Source: Sorex araneus
Lineage: Eukaryota; Chordata; Mammalia; Eulipotyphla; Soricidae
Length of the DNA stretch: 64,000 nucleotides
Reading direction: 5' to 3'
NCBI RefSeq assembly: GCF_027595985.1
Contig: NC_073313.1
Location: forward strand, 106,101,052 to 106,165,051
Shown here in pieces: positions 1-12,417 of this stretch. Both the position numbers and the translations under genes were made by a program. Position 1 is the first letter of the stretch. Each line of letters begins with the position of its first letter. The notes under the pieces are model-generated. The model did no database searches, had not been told where the DNA came from, and saw only the letters and a program-made list of their open reading frames with translations.

Positions 1-427
1 TAAATGACAGGTAAATGAATGAAGAATTGTGGTATATATACTCAACGGTATGTTATAAGAAAAGACGAAATCTAGTTCACTGCAACATGACTGGAACTGG
101 GTATATCATGTTAAGTGAAATAATCCAGAGGGAGAAGGACAAACACTGGATGACATCACACATCTATAGAGAAACAAAACAAGTAAATAGTTTCAATGAC
201 AAACCTTTGTCTTTGATTACAAAACGGAGAATACAACATTGAGAAGAGTGGAAGAGTTGGAAAGAATGATGAAGTGGACTCAAAATAATACTAGGTCACT
301 GTTGAAAGGTTTGGGCACTTTTGTGGAGGAAAAGCATAATAACTGTGTAAATTTAGATCATAATGTTAATACTACTGTCAACTTATTTCTGAAGCTATAA
401 TGGAAACCTAAAAATAAAAATAAAAAT
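1..427 (+). mobile_element. L1 LINE 3' end remnant
   Basis: The first 200 bases match the ORF2-end/3'-end pattern of the other L1 copies here ('tcatgttaagtgaaataa' followed by a purine-rich stretch), and the segment closes with an A-rich tail near 410-427. It is diverged and its 5' part lies outside the window. There is no intact frame. Confidence 0.6.
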
Positions 428-1731
428 CATGGAATAACCAAAGGAAAAGGATTTAGTTTTTTAAAGAGAGGTATTATAGTGGTTAAGGTTTCTGGCTTAT
501 AGGCAGCCAAACCAAATTTAATGTTCCCCCCATACTATAGGAAATGACCTCTGTGCACGGAGCTGAGAGTAGCTTCTAAGTACTACCAGGTGTGACCCCA
601 AATCCTTCCTGTAAAAATACTGTTAAGCAACCTTTATTAGAAACAATATTCCAAATTTCTTATGATGAAATGAGGGAAATGTTTTCATTATGATACTAGT
701 TTGGCTTTTTCCCACTGAATCTTTAAAAATATATTTGACTTACAGTTTTTTTTTAAATTTTGCTCCATCATACTCCAGATGAAGAATTTCAGTTGTCTCT
801 TTGGCAGACTAGATTCTATACACTAATAACTAATCTCATCTCCAAAAAGAAAAGTGGTAGCACAACTTCCACCAGGAAATATACTAAGCTAGGTACTGCT
901 GTCAGGAAAAAGCTCCAAGTTCTTAGTAGGCCAATAAATAGGCAAATAAAAGTGGCTAAAATAAGCGTTTTCCTAGCTTCAAGAGCCGTTGTGAGAGATG
1001 TTGTCTGCAGCAGTACTGCAGCTATTCTTTACTTCTGTTTATCAGGGATACCAGAGAAAATGCTTAGACTACAGAGGTTATTTGCAAAGTGCGAATCAAT
1101 CTGGGATTACTCATTCTTTTCACCTAGCAGTGCATGGCGCTCACTAAGAAGGGAATATACTTTATATATAGATAAAATATTTTTCTGTTTAATTTATTCA
1201 GGGATAGGTGTAGGATAACATGAGGTGTGTCCTTTTAGCCTTGTCGCAGGGAACTTAGTTTAACTTAAAGCAATATCCTTTCTGTATGGACACGAAGACA
1301 GGTAATAATATGCTTTGTAACTTGGGAGCTGATTGACTGCAATAGTATTTACTTTCGAGCATCTGCTTTCTCTACTCAGTTACCCTTAGTTCCTAGCACC
1401 CCAAAAGCAGAGTCCCGACGAGGGACGAAATGGAACCAGGGCAAGCTGTGGGCTACCCTGGCATTGAAATGGGCCAGGCCAAAGCGCCATAATATTCAAC
1501 TATAAGTTGAGAGCATGGTCATAGACAAACGCTGTCATGATCCAAAACTAATGATGAGATTAGGATCCTTCTGGGGTTAGGGAGACTAACCTGGCCTGAG
1601 GACTGTGCTCTGGAATATACAGTGAATATCCTCAGGAAGAACCAAACTTAAAGTCTGATATATCTCTTACTGTGCTCATACAGAATGGCATTGCTAGAAA
1701 TAATAGAAGTAAATTTACTCTAACTATTTAA
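428..1731. other. Intergenic, no feature recognised
   Basis: No gene, SINE or clear L1 is seen. A 152-codon open frame at 760-1218 begins with TTG and resembles nothing I recognise; I treat it as chance. Confidence 0.5.
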
Positions 1732-2290
1732 GCGGATTACTAGCTGAGGAAGGAAGAAAGGGACACACCCTTGTTTGGACCCCACCCTTGAGTGTATCTC
1801 CTAGTAATCTCCTTAGATGAGATTTTGTTAATCTCCTCGAGAAATGGTTTTACCCTTCTATGTTGATTTGTTAATGTTCAACCCACCTTTGTGTCACCAC
1901 CCTATGTAATTTGCTATAGAAGCTGAGACTAAAGGAGAAGACAGGGGCACTGATGGGAGACAGAAGAAGACAGAAGAGACAGAGAAGGAGACACACGAGA
2001 GGACACAGGAGAAGAACAGAGGAGACACAGAAGCAGAGACAGAGAGAGTTCTGAAGAGACCAGAGGAGATACTACAGAGACAGAGGCACAGAGACAGGAG
2101 AGAGCACAGTGGCACACACAGAAGCAGAGCACAAGGAGGAGCCGTCCAATCCGGTCCATACACAGTTGCTCGAGAACACCAAACGAGAGCGGCTCGTGCG
2201 AGAACTGCCCCGAGCGCCCTTGAACAACAGAACATCATGACACAGATTGTGTCTCCCTCTCCCACGTGCGCAGCCTTTAAAGCATAAAGC
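1732..2290 (+). mobile_element. Possible old LTR-like sequence
   Basis: The block is richer in GC than its surroundings and has a short TATA-like stretch near 1910 ('tttgctatagaagctgag'), then a purine-rich tract and a CG-containing segment at 2150-2270 before AT-rich DNA resumes. This layout would fit a degraded solo LTR. I see no clear TG...CA ends, target duplication or internal retroviral sequence, so the call is weak. Confidence 0.22.
1925..2136 (+). repeat. T-depleted GA/CA-rich low-complexity tract
   Basis: About 210 bases consist almost wholly of A, G and C on the plus strand, with recurring 'gagacagaag' and 'gagacacag' words. The Ser/Cys/Leu-rich minus-strand frames here are artefacts of this composition. 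Confidence 0.7.
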
Positions 2291-3404
2291 ACTTGATATT
2301 GCAAGTCTATTACAAACCACAGAGAGAAATTCAGATATGAATTTTTGAGTTTTTTCTGACAATAATTTGGGTTCTAAAGAAGACTGCTCCTAGTGCTTCA
2401 GTACAAAAAAGTAACATTTAAAATTTATTTAGTTCCCATTCAAATGTCACTGTTCACATAATATTTCATCTGAGACTTGACTCTGATGTTTTCCAATAAT
2501 GTAAGGTTTCATTTCCTTTTTACACATGTAGAAGCTGAGACTTAGAGAGTCAATTTCTCAAGGTCACAGGGTGTCTAAAGTCAATAGGATTGGCACTTTT
2601 GACCTCTGTCCAGAAGAGACAAACATACCTATCAGGAGACTAACAAACAAACATGGACTTTCTAAGCTTTACAATGACCTGGGCATCCATCAGCGATCTC
2701 ACAGGCAGGTCATTTATTCAATACGCATTTATTCAGGGTCAGATTATTCAATATTGTTCACCCACCTGGGCTCCAACATATGAGCCATTGTATAATTTGA
2801 CAGAGACATTAAAGATAGTAAGCATACCAACATACCACAGGTAAATGAAGAGCAGAGTCCTGAATACTTTACATAGCAAATCAGCAGTCTCCCTTAAAGT
2901 ATAAAGTCATCATGACAACTTCCCATTCTATTTTTGCCAGTGTTGCCCTCTATAACTGAAAGACCCAAAATAGTTCTATGCTTTCCCGACCCAGCATCTA
3001 CATGTCATCTATTTTATTCTTTTCTGCTATTATTTCCTGGGTGCATGTTTACAAACCCTTTGTATTCTAAGACCTAAACTATTTGACCCAGTGGCCCAAT
3101 GTTGGTTTTGTTCTTGCTGTAGTTAGAGGATGATTTCCAACAACAGGGAATGTTACTAAGTTATTTTTCTCTGAAAATCATTAAACTCCCACCTTGAGGA
3201 TGAACATATCGAATGAAAACAAGTAACAAAAGAAAACAGACAAAATAAAATATTGCAGAATCTTGTATGATAGGAATTAATAGCATACTAAAGAAGTGAC
3301 TACCACATGAGAAGTGATAACCTGCCTGTTTGGAAACCATGGCTCCCAATTAGAATGAATGCTTTCCCTAGCATTTGTGCAGCATCTGCTACCTTTTAAT
3401 TTAA
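2291..3404. other. Intergenic, no feature recognised
   Basis: AT-rich sequence without recognisable genes or clear repeats. Confidence 0.5.
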
Positions 3405-3568
3405 TTATATTTTTGGCCATGCCCAGAAGTTCTCAGGGGCTTACTCCTGAGCCTGTGCTCAGGGATCACTTCTGGCTGGGCTTTTGGAACTATGTGTAGT
3501 CCTGGGGATCAAAATCGGGTTGACTCTATGCAGAGCAAGTGCCCCCTCACTATCAATCTGGTCCCCTG
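3405..3568 (-). mobile_element. SOR-type SINE, diverged
   Basis: Reverse-oriented SOR body ('ctcaggggcttactcctgagc', 'ggatcacttctggctgggc') followed by the complement of the tRNA-like head ('atgcagagcaagtgccc'). It is diverged and lacks a clear A/T tail. Confidence 0.75.
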
Positions 3569-3819
3569 ATACACTTTAAAAGTAGCCTATTGGCACGAGC
3601 GGGTTATAGTGAATCCTCTGTATTTAGGACACTTTGCTTTCTGCTGGAGCAATGACTATAGCAAAAGAAAACACCATGACAGGCCTCCTTCCCCTTACAT
3701 GAACTTCCTTCCTTAGAGCACTTGAGTCCAGAGGATCTCCTGTATTTTGAATGCTCTGGTCAGCAACTGTTCCAGTAGCACAGAGACCATTTAGGTAATA
3801 TCATCATCCCTTCAATGGT

Positions 3820-6800
3820 TCACTGCCTCATAGTGGTGAGGGGGTAGCAACGGTGCCAACTGGCAAAGAGTGAACCAACAGGTGCTGCCCAGAGATGCTC
3901 ACAGGTGCAGGGCTGGACTTGCATCGACTGTGTCCATCTGGTGATTACTTCCTGTACGTGAGCAGCACGTCCATGCACAAGGTGTGTGATGTGCTTGTCA
4001 GTGTGCAGATCGTTAAAACATGCCACCCGCACGGCAGAGCCTGGCAAGGTATCTGTGGCGTATTCTATATGCCAAAAACAGTAACAAAAATGGGCCTCAT
4101 TCCCCTGACCCTGAAAGAGCCCCCAGTACAGCAGCATTGAGAAGGATGAGCAAAGAGAGGCTGATAAAATCTCTGGGTCAAAATAGGCTGCCAAAACGAA
4201 GAAGGACTAAAATAACTGTTTCCATTTTAATGCACGTACACTGGCATTAGAAGCATCCATCAAGGACCTGATGGTACAAGCGTAGAAGATCAAGTACGAC
4301 ATCATTGAATTGACCGAGATGAGAAGGCATCGATCATATCACGCTGTTTTTGACACTGGAGAAGAACTGGTCCTCAGAACATGCGACAGCAGAGTCATCA
4401 GTGGTGTTGGTGTCCTTGTCAACACACACAGGTGCATAAGCATTGATTCATTCGAATGCCTAGCAACCTGTATCAGACACTTCCGTCTGAATAGATGTGG
4501 CTCATTGCTGGCAGTTTCCATCTTCATCATCTACGCACCAACATCCAATTATGATGAAGAAGAAATTGAGAAGTTCTACATGGAGCTAGAGAAGTTCTAT
4601 AAAGACCACATCTTCTACAAGATCATTGTCAGTGATTTTAACACAAACATAGGACTGAGAAGGTCTCCTAAAGAACTCCACATCGTGACTCACGACTTAG
4701 AATGGAAAGAACAGGGTGAGAGACTGTCTGAGTTCATCATTTGACCAAGACCATATATGGTAACTCACAGTTCCAGAAGGCCGAATGTAAATGTTAGACA
4801 TGGGAGTCACCTGGTAGACAGTTCCACAACGAAATTGACCACATCATATTCAATTGACGGTTTTTCCTGATCGATGTCGCTGTTGTCCCAAAATTCCAAA
4901 TGGAGTTAGACCACCATCTACTTCATGTGAAATTCTACTTCATGGAGTGGGGAGAAAGGGATGAAAAGTTTAAGAAGAGAACTCCCAGGATGACAAACAA
5001 CTGGGAGCTCTTTGGCACTATTGCAGCAATATGGGAAAATGCCATCGTTGACAGCATCGACAAGGAATATGATCTACTGGTTCAGTACTTCCATGGTTGT
5101 ACGAGGAATGCCGAGAGAGAGAAAGCCACAAAAAGATGCCTGTCTTCGGAAACTCTCGAGCTCACTTGCCAGTGTGGTATGGCATGAGCCTCAGGCAATC
5201 ACAAGCTAACTTCCAGGCATGCAAAGCTGTGCAAGAGAAGCAAGCAAGAAAGAAAGACCTCAAATGGAAAAGAGTAGCACTCTTGGCTGATGCAACAGAA
5301 ACCGGAAAAAGTATTCACAACACCCGCCTGTTCTCCAACTATATGACCAAGATGACTGCCCTCGACGTCCTGATGTGTCTATCACATCTTCAGAAGGTCA
5401 ATGGAACAGGTTATCCATGACATCTACTCAATATCTTCAATAGCCACTTCCACTTGCCCACATACCAAATTCTGCAGGATGGATATGTTGTTCCCAGGGT
5501 TCTTCCTTCTGAAATCTAACACACTATTTCATTGGTAAAGAAGTGTACAGCACCAGGTCCAGACAAGGTCAGACCCGAATACCTGAAGAATCTGTCACCA
5601 GTAGTCATCAATACACTGGCTCAGCTCTTCACACGCTACCTGTATGAATGCAAGGTTCCATCCCAGTGGAAAACTAGCAGGACCTTCCTGTTGTAAAAAA
5701 GGGAGCAATCCACTACATCAGCAACTATCGCCTGATCTGCCTGTTGTTCATCGTCTACAAGTTATTCACTCGAGTCATCCTGAATCGGATTGGCAGAACA
5801 CTAGACAAAGGACAACCATGTGAGCAAGCTGGGTTCCGAAAAGGATTCAGCATGATTAACCATATCCATGTGGTGACCAAGCTCATTGAGGTTTTGCGAG
5901 AGTTCAAGATGCTGCTATCTAATGTTCATTGATTTTAAAAAGGCCTTTGATTCTGTTGATACTGAAGCGGTCATCAAAGCCCTAGCCGAAAAGGGAGTTC
6001 AGGATCCTCCGTGAGCTGTATTAAGGATTCGCCACCAGGGTCTCAACATTCTACAAGGAACTGATAATCGATGTAAAGAGAGGGGTATGGCAGGGCAATA
6101 CCATTTCATCAAAACTCTTCAGTGCCACCCTTGAGAACATCATGTGATGACTGGGATGGGAAGGAATGGGAGTGAAGATAGATGGTCGGCAACTATACCA
6201 CCTCTGCTTCACTGATGATATCATTCTAATAACATCAAACACTAGCCAAGTGTCACAAATGCTGGCCGACTTAGACCGTGAGTGTGGGAAGGTCAGACTG
6301 CAGTTGAATCTCACGAAGACAATGTTGACGAGAAACGGACAAGTTCCTAACATTCCATTTGCTCTCAATGGAATGAACATCTCGAATGCAGCAGTTATAT
6401 GTACCTAGTTCGAAAACTCAACAGGATGAACAACCTGGCGCCTGAGCTGTGCAGGAGGAAGAGAGCAGTGTGGAACGCCTTCAAAAGCATCGAAGAAGTT
6501 GTTAAGAGGATGAAGAAACTCCATCTCTGGGCACATCTTTTCGACTCCACCATTCTTCCTGTACTAACATACACCTCAGAGACTGTGCCCTACGAAAACA
6601 GGATAAGAACACTATTTGGGTATCCCAAAGAACAATAGAAAGAGCTATGCTTGGAATATCACGTTTCACTTAAGTGAGAGAAGGAATCCAGAGTTCCAAC
6701 CTCCATAGACAATCGAGAATCAGGGACGCTGTCTACTTTGCCAAGACATTGAAAATCAGATAGGCCGGACACATAATGTGATTTGAAGACCACCGCTGGA

Positions 6801-7043
6801 CTAAAGCTGTTACCGACTGGATTCCATTGGACATCTAAAGAACATATGGCTGCCCACCTACGAGATGGTCAGATTTCGTCAAAACCCTTAACGAATGGTT
6901 TGAAGTTCTTCGTGTTCCTGAAGCAAGCAGATGCTGTTGGGCTAGACTAGCATGCAACAGGGATGAATGGAGACATTACTGGAGCCCGCTTGAGCAAATC
7001 AATGAACAACAGGATGACAAGTGATACAAGTGATACATTATCT
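3820..7043 (+). mobile_element. RTE-clade LINE, inactivated copy
   Basis: This non-LTR retrotransposon copy is broken by frameshifts and stops. An AP-type endonuclease segment is readable at about 4310-4744. Reverse-transcriptase segments follow at about 5744-5932 and 6166-6408, and a C-terminal segment at 6399-6638. The polymerase catalytic box reads FTDD near 6212, where F/Y-x-DD is expected. Family calls come from remembered RTE-type motifs such as the AGFRKGFS-like and FDSV-like stretches. The 3' end is a short repeated 'gtgatacaagtgatac' motif near 7022-7042, not a poly-A tail, as is usual for RTE elements. The 5' boundary is approximate. The copy cannot encode an active protein. Confidence 0.8.
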
Positions 7044-7140
7044 GTTATAGGCAATACAGAAAATACTCTTTGGGACCATTTCCTTTGTTTCAACGGGGAA
7101 AGTTCACTCTATTTCATTTACATTAATATACATATAGAAA

Positions 7141-7402
7141 GGACTAGAGAGATAGCACAGCAGGTAGGGCATTTGCCTTGCACGCAACCCACCCAAGTTT
7201 GATTCCTCTGCCCCTCTCAGAGAGCCCGGCAAGCTACCAAGAGCATCCTGCCCTCACAGCAGATGCTGGCAAGCTATCTGTGGCCTATTCAATATGCCAA
7301 ACACAGTAAAAACAAGTCTCACAATGGAGACGTTACTGGTGCCTGCTTGAGCAAATCGATGAACAATGGGACAGGACGACAGTGCTACAGTGCTACATAT
7401 AG
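7141..7402 (+). mobile_element. SINE with RTE-derived body (SINE-R type)
   Basis: A tRNA-like head ('gatagcacagcaggtagg', 'gccttgcacgc') joins a body ('agcccggcaagctacc', 'attcaatatgccaaacaca', 'gagacgttactggtgcc') that ends in 'cagtgctacagtgctac'. The middle of the body matches the 5' part of the RTE copy at about 4024-4088, and the terminal 80 bases match the RTE 3' end at 6961-7042. It sits about 100 bp downstream of that RTE copy. Confidence 0.85.
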
Positions 7403-7817
7403 AAAAGCAACTTGAGTTGCTGGTAATTATAACCTCCATTTCACATGCAGTAGCTTTCTTTATTTGGTTCCCTTAGGTATCAAGTTAGTCTTGCAATTAG
7501 ATGATGAATAAATATCAGGCAAACTGGGTAAGGCAATATGTGGTTACAAATTAGATTAGAGAGGTAGGAAAAGTGAAAGACAGATTGGGAGATATCTAGA
7601 CTAAACAAGAACCTTGCTAAGCTTTCCTTAATCACTATAATATTACTGGGGTTAATGGGCTTAAATATGTTCTTACCTTGTCCATGTATATTCAGATGTA
7701 CCAGCTCTTATCTCACAGAGTCAAGAAAGAACACAGAAATCTACCCCCATAGAGAGTAAACAGATGATAGCTTAAGGACTTTTTTGTAAGTAAATTTTGA
7801 TCCTGATTTAAGAAAGC
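7403..7817. other. Intergenic, no feature recognised
   Basis: AT-rich DNA; nothing recognised. Confidence 0.5.
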
Positions 7818-8000
7818 AATATTTTTATTGTTTTGAGGCCACACCCAGCAGCGGTCAGGGCTTCCTCCTGGCTCTGTGCTGAAATATCACTCCTGGCAAT
7901 GTTTGAGAGACATATGGGGTAATGGGTATAGAATTCAGGTCGATCTAGTGCAAGGCAAGTGCCGTTTTTTGCTGTACTATTGCTCTGCCCCGCCCCCCCA
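7818..8000 (-). mobile_element. SOR-type SINE, diverged
   Basis: Reverse orientation: 'gaggccacacccagcag', 'ctcctggctctgtgctga', 'gtgcaaggcaagtgcc' and 'tgtactattgctctg' mark the body and head in order. The copy is diverged. Confidence 0.8.
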
Positions 8001-8280
8001 ATAGTTTCTTTTTTCCTTTCTGAATAAGCAGAAGCAGCTGTAGTCATATGACAATGTTCTAGGATTTTCTCCTTGCAGTTCTATTAGTTTTTGCTTCATC
8101 TATTTTTAAATATATACTAATTAGTACATAAATAGTTGTGACAGTTATGATTTTTCTAAGATGATTCCTTAATTATGGTGATAACGTGTTCATGGAAATA
8201 TTAATGTTCTTTGCTCTGAAAACTACAATGATAAAACATAGTCATCGAGCTTTTTGTGTTAAACTAGTCTGTTTCTTGTG

Positions 8281-8445
8281 GGGGCCAGGGCATAGCAGGA
8301 AGTACATCTGCCATGTTTGCAGCTGACCCGGGTTCGATTCCTGTAATCCATATGGTCCATCAAGCATGATCAGGAGTAATTCCTGAGTGTAGAGCTGGGA
8401 ATAATCCCTGAGCATTATAGGATGCTATCCCAAAACAAGTAATTT
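8281..8445 (+). mobile_element. SOR-type SINE, diverged
   Basis: Forward copy with the B-box-like 'gacccgggttcgattcc' intact, body words 'caggagtaattcctgagtg' and 'aatccctgagcat', and a short A-rich end. The A-box region is degraded. Confidence 0.8.
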
Positions 8446-8837
8446 TTTTCCATCATTTTACCTTTAACCTATTTCTATCTTAATACTTAACATGCATTTT
8501 TGGTAAATAGCATATAGTTGAACATTTTCATGCATTGTAACTGTCTTTGCCTTTTAGGACGTCACTTTTAATGTGGTTCATGATGTGCTTAGTTCTAAAG
8601 TTGTCATCTTGCTATATTTTCTATTTGTGGTTTTGTAGCCTGTTCATATTTTATGACTTGCTTCAGATTGAGTCCTTTTTCTGATTCCATTTTATTTTCT
8701 TTGCAGCGTATTAACTATAAAATTGTGTTTAGTGAATATAATGAGATTTATGGCATGCATCTTTAATTTACAAAAACCTGATCCTGATTCAATCAATAGC
8801 ATTTCATATATGTTTTTTTTAAAATTTAATATTAAGT

Positions 8838-9815
8838 ATTTTTTTTTTTATTGAATCACCATGTGGAAAGTTACAAAAGTTTCAGGTTTATGTCTCAGTT
8901 ATACAATGCTCAAACACCCATCCCTTCACCAGTGCACATATTCTACCACCAAGAATCACAGTATACCTCCCCCCTTCCCCCACCTCCCCAGCTCCCCACC
9001 CCGCATGTGTAACTGGTAAATTTCAGTTAACTTTCATTTCACTTTGATTACATTCAATATTTCAACAAAAATTCACTATCATTGATTTGGAGTTCTTCCC
9101 CGCTAAAGTCGACCTGCTGAAAAGAAAGCATTTGGTAATTTGTTTTCCATTGCTGAGAATGAAGAGATATGAGGTCAGGAGGCCGCACTAGCAGCCGCAA
9201 GAAATTGAGCTCCCATTTGACCCAGCAATACCACTCCTGGAAATATATCCCAGAGAGGCAAAAAGGTATAGTAGAGATGACATCTGCATTTCCATGTTCA
9301 TTGCCGCTCTTTTTTTTTTTTTTTTGCTTTTTGGGTCACACCCAGCGATGCTCAGGGGATACTCCTGGCTTTGCACTCAGGAATTAGTCCTGGCGATGCT
9401 TGGGGGACCATATGGGATGCCGGGGATCGAACCCGGGTCGGCCGCATGCAAGGCAAACGCCCTACCCGCTGTGCTATCGCTCCGGCCCTTCATTGCCGCT
9501 CTGTTTACAATAGCCACAATATGGAAAAAACCAGAGTGCCCGAAAACAGATGATTGGCTAAAGAAACTCTGGTATATTTACACAATGGAATACTACGTAG
9601 CTATCAGAAAACATGAAGTCACGAAATTTGCATATAAGTGGATCAATATGGAAAGTATCATGCTGAGTGAAATGAGTCAGAAAGAAAGAGAAAGACATAG
9701 AAAGATCGCACTCATATGTGGAATATAAAGTAGCTGAGAGATACGAACTCACAATGTTGAGATTTCTGGCAGATATTTCTCTGGACTTAGTTAGTAAAAT
9801 ACTGAAATACAGAAA
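8838..9815 (-). mobile_element. L1 3' end with inverted 5' portion, SINE nested inside
   Basis: The left part (8838 to about 9205) is the complement of an L1 3' UTR beginning with poly-T and 'ttgaatcaccatgtgg'. The right part (about 9206-9815) is an ORF2-end segment in the opposite orientation ('acccagcaataccactcctgg', 'acaatggaatactacgtag'). This is the usual result of twin priming. A degenerate candidate target duplication, 'tcatatatg' followed by T-rich sequence, is seen near 8804 and 9816. This 3' UTR matches the element at 21559-22220 and not the commoner L1 3' UTR in this window. A SOR SINE interrupts it at 9311-9488. Confidence 0.7.
9311..9488 (-). mobile_element. SOR-type SINE, young copy with target duplication
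   Basis: Near-complete reverse copy: poly-T, 'gctttttgggtcacaccc' and 'gatcgaacccgggtcggc' through to 'ctgtgctatcgctccggcc'. It is flanked by a 14-bp direct repeat 'ttcattgccgctct' at 9297-9310 and 9489-9502. It lies within the L1 segment. Confidence 0.95.
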
Positions 9816-11211
9816 TCATATATGGTTTTTAAATGTTAATGTAGTATATTACATATTATAATGTTATATAGTCATTTTAAATCTTTGTGCTTTTATTATT
9901 ATAGTGTGTTATAACTTTAATATTTTATGAACCCCAATTCTAGTATAATATTCAATAGAAATTATAGTAATAAACACCTTTGCTTTTTCCTAATTAAAGC
10001 AGAAAATTTCAGTCTTTCACCTTTAGGTGTTCTATTAGCTAGATAGGTGTATTTATCTATCATGTTGCCCAATATACATTTCTAGATTTTTAAATGTGTA
10101 ATCATGAAGGTTTGGATATTATCAAATGTTTTCTCTGTATAAGATAAATAATATAGTAATTTACTTAATTCTATAAAAAAGGTATATTGCTTGGTTTTAA
10201 TATGTCAAATCAATCTTGTGCGATGTTAAATTTCTCTCTTAATTATGATGATGATTTATGATGATGATGATTTAGTTTTAATTGACTTTCTTAAATTTAG
10301 TTTGCTATCATTTTGCTCAGCAATGGTTTAAAACAATATTCACAAAGGATATTGTTCTGTAATTTCCTTATAGTGTCCATCTCTCATTAACCTGTTACTG
10401 CTCTTGCAGAATGACTTGGTTAGTATTCTTTCCTCTTTAAGTTTTTGTGATATTGAGTAATATTACAGATTCTTTTTTAGACATTCATAAGAATTCACCA
10501 GTAAAGCTCTCTCATTCTATGTTTTTCATATGTTGCTTAATTGCTAGTGATTTTGGTTTTAATTTTAAGATTTGTGTCTATATTCATAAGAACATTGTTT
10601 TGCAGTTGTCTTTTGCTATTTCTCCAGTTTTGGAAGCAAGATTTTGGTATTTATGAGATTTTCCCATCATTGAATTATTTGAAAAGTTTTGTCTCATGTT
10701 AGATTTTTTGGAAAATTTTGTGCCAGATAGACACTAATTTTTAAAATAGTAAGTAGAATTCACCTGTAAACAGTTCATAGGTTTTATTAATGCTCAGGGG
10801 CCAACAGGGTTACACCTAGTAGTGCCCAAATATTGGAATCAGGGTTTTATGCTACTTCCCTACTCCCATCCCCCATCCCTCATGAGCTCTTTTGAGCAGT
10901 GCATGTTCTTTATTGGATGAAGCATTCCATAGAAACAAAGTAGGACTCATACAGTGTTTCCCAAATTGGACAGTATTGCCCCTAGTATGTGCTGGAATAA
11001 TCTAGGGGGCAGTAATAACCTTCGGTGATATTAGGGGTGGTGCTATTTGTTTGCTCACTTATATGTTCATCGCAGCACTGTTTACAATACCCAGAATCTG
11101 GAAAAAATAAATAAAATGTCTTGACAGCTCAAAAAAAAAAAGAAAATACATTTCCAGAGCTATTTCTAGAAGACTTTTGAAGTAAAGGTTGTGACAAGTC
11201 AAATATGTTTT

Positions 11212-11391
11212 TTTTTTTGTTTTTTTGCTTTTTGGGTCACACCCGGCAGTGCACAGGGGTCACTCCTGGTTCATGCACTCAGGAATCACCCCTGGAGGTG
11301 CTGAGGTGACCATATAGGATGCTGGAATTCGAACCCGGGTCGGCCGCGTGCAAGGCAAACGCCCTACCCGCTGTGCTATCACTCCAGCCCC
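11212..11391 (-). mobile_element. SOR-type SINE, young copy with target duplication
   Basis: Full reverse copy with a poly-T start and intact 'attcgaacccgggtcggc' B-box complement. It is bounded by a perfect 19-bp duplication 'gacaagtcaaatatgtttt' at 11193-11211 and 11392-11410. Confidence 0.95.
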
Positions 11392-11741
11392 GACAAGTCA
11401 AATATGTTTTGGAACCCCTAATACAATTGATTTTTAAGTATAAGTCTTCTATTTTCTTGTTCTTAGGGGGTTGCTCTCTTTATTATTGAAAGTATGTTAT
11501 CAAAGTCTTCAAGTATTATTTTTGAATTCACACTATTGAACTTGTCACTTCAATACTGTCAGATTTTATGTCACGTATTTTGAGAATTTATGAGAATGTT
11601 ATGAATATATACATTATTAATAAATTTACCCTTTTACCTTATGCAAATTTCCTCTTTGTCATTAGTATCAACTTACTCTCTTAAAAAACTATTGATTTGA
11701 TATAAATATAACCAATTCATCTTCTTTTGAAATGTTTACAT

Positions 11742-11914
11742 GGGGCTGGAGAGATAGTATAGTAGGCAAGATGTTTGTTTTGCATGTGGCTGACTGGGGT
11801 TTGATTCTCACATACTATATGATTGTCCAGAGCTCTTCCAAGAGTAATTCCAGAGCACTAAGCCCAGAGTAACCCCTGAGCATTGTTGAGTGTGGCCCCA
11901 GAATTTTAAAAAAA
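11742..11914 (+). mobile_element. SOR-type SINE, diverged
   Basis: Starts 'ggggctggagagatagtata', keeps 'tttgcatgtggctgac' and 'agtaacccctgagcattg', and ends in an A-run. Confidence 0.85.
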
Positions 11915-11954
11915 GATTGCACCTTACATTTTTCATCCTTCCAATATGCTTGTG

Positions 11955-12245
11955 TCCTTTTTTAATTAAAGAACTATGATTTTAAAAGTTATTGATAGTT
12001 GAGTTTTAGGCATATAATATTTCAATACCAATCCCATTACCAGTGTCAACTTCCCTCACCAATGTTCTCATATTCTCTTGCCATGCAACCCCTGCCCCAT
12101 CTCCACTTGTCAACTTGATAGGCACATTACAGAATTTCAGTGGTTGCAGTTTAGATCTCATGTTTTCAGTTTTGTTCAGTCTGTGGTTTGGATATATGAC
12201 TATACTACTCACCCACATTACTAGTATAACTGAAATCCTGGGAAA
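11955..12245 (-). mobile_element. L1 3' UTR fragment, variant C
   Basis: Complement of an older L1 3' UTR type also seen at 16222-17310, 37703-38070 and, in forward orientation, about 33180-33446. Shared words include 'taattaaagaactatgat', 'ccagtgtcaacttccctc' and 'gtggtttggatatatgac'. Confidence 0.55.
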
Positions 12246-12417
12246 ACAGTATGGAGAGTTCTCAGTATACTAAGAGTTGATCTGCTATATTTGTGTCTTT
12301 GAATCTAAAGCATTTTTCTATGGACCATGACTCCATATTCATAATATTCCTTTCTGCTGTGTTTCTTAATAAATTTATAAAATTCCATAACTTTTGATAA
12401 TGAGGATTTGTGACTTT

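Noticed and set aside
760-1218. 152-codon open frame on the plus strand
   Set aside because: It starts with TTG, matches no family I recognise and has no promoter or exon signals beyond a weak pyrimidine tract upstream.
10920-11040. Possible hAT-type DNA transposon fossil ('cagtgtttcccaaattgg' and 'ggggcagtaataacc')
   Set aside because: Only a vague resemblance to terminal sequences of old DNA transposons; no paired terminal inverted repeats found.
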